Origin: Firmicutes bacterium UBA4845
GTDB lineage: Bacteria; Bacillota; Clostridia; Tissierellales; Sedimentibacteraceae
DNA: 24,689 bases
NCBI GenBank assembly: GCA_002399975.1
Contig: DHER01000130.1
Span: 1 to 24,689 of the forward strand
Direction of reading: 5' to 3'
This document shows positions 24,573-24,689 of the stretch, one piece after another (position 1 is the stretch's first letter; the number at the start of each line of letters is the position of its first letter). The position numbers were made by a program, and so were the translations under genes. The notes under the pieces are model-generated. The model was not told the origin of the DNA. It did no database searches and worked only from the letters and a program-made list of their open reading frames with translations.

Positions 24573-24689
24573 TTAACAATACGAAAAATAATCTGCTATA
24601 AAATGAAGGTCATGTAATATTATAAATCTACGAGCAATATCGCAAACAGCGGCTTGACTTCTATCGCCATCTGAAACAACACCACTAAA
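24573..24689 (-). CDS. Possible 3' end of a gene entering from the right edge
   Basis: The minus strand is open from the window edge to a TAA at 24575-24573, giving 38 residues that end DLHFIADYFSYC and include DGDRSQAAVCDIARRF. The other two frames and the plus strand hold stops within the same stretch, and the composition here is less AT-rich than the adjoining intergenic DNA. I do not recognise the fragment. Because it is short and cut, it could be a chance frame. If real, it would lie upstream of the reductase gene in the same direction, about 140 bases away. Confidence 0.35.
   Translation of the reverse strand, partial: FSGVVSDGDRSQAAVCDIARRFIILHDLHFIADYFSYC

Overview
The window is AT-rich DNA from a low-GC Gram-positive bacterium, most likely an anaerobic member of the Clostridia or Tissierellia. 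The signs are a SAM-I (S-box) riboswitch ahead of metK, strong AGGAGG-type ribosome binding sites, near-consensus TTGACA-17-TATAAT promoters, a GlgC/GlgD glycogen pair, a YtrA-type GntR/ABC operon, and an FMN/FAD reductase exported as a lipoprotein. No rRNA, tRNA, transposase or CRISPR array lies inside the window. The species cannot be fixed from the sequence alone.

Layout. (1) Positions 1-290 hold four tandem minus-strand promoters, the last one cut by the window edge. They lie just downstream of lysS and its terminator-like hairpin and probably drive an rRNA operon off the left edge. (2) Positions 399-5523 are a minus-strand housekeeping block. A class V aminotransferase, a divergent HTH-less biotin ligase (birA-like) and dusB are tightly packed behind one promoter. 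greA and lysS follow behind a second promoter. (3) Positions 5524-7624 hold a divergent intergenic region with a 30-bp perfect palindrome. It is followed by a plus-strand operon of a small GntR (YtrA-type) repressor, an ABC ATPase and a permease, ending in a clear terminator. An inverted repeat over the -10 box suggests autorepression. (4) Positions 7750-15823 are a complete plus-strand glycogen operon, glgB-glgC-glgD-glgA-glgP, with overlaps or gaps of at most 11 bp. It covers ADP-glucose synthesis, elongation, branching and phosphorolysis. (5) metK (minus) follows, with its S-box riboswitch. Between glgP and metK lies a tiny membrane-peptide reading frame broken by an in-frame TGA. (6) On the plus strand come a secreted phosphodiester glycosidase (NAGPA) multidomain protein, mscL, a SEC-C zinc-motif protein and an EamA-type permease. 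(7) At the right end is a minus-strand exported FMN-binding/FAD reductase of the fumarate/urocanate reductase family, then a fragment of a possible further minus-strand gene running off the edge.

Most of the window is conserved metabolism. The least ordinary points are: the tandem promoter array; the biotin-ligase homologue with altered biotin/AMP-site motifs; the lipoprotein reductase with Met in place of a fumarate-binding His; the 30-bp palindrome with adjacent operator upstream of the GntR operon; the broken small frame with in-frame TGA in a window where none of 19 complete genes ends in TGA; and the unassigned C-terminal half of the NAGPA protein. I found no convincing new defence, mobile or RNA system.
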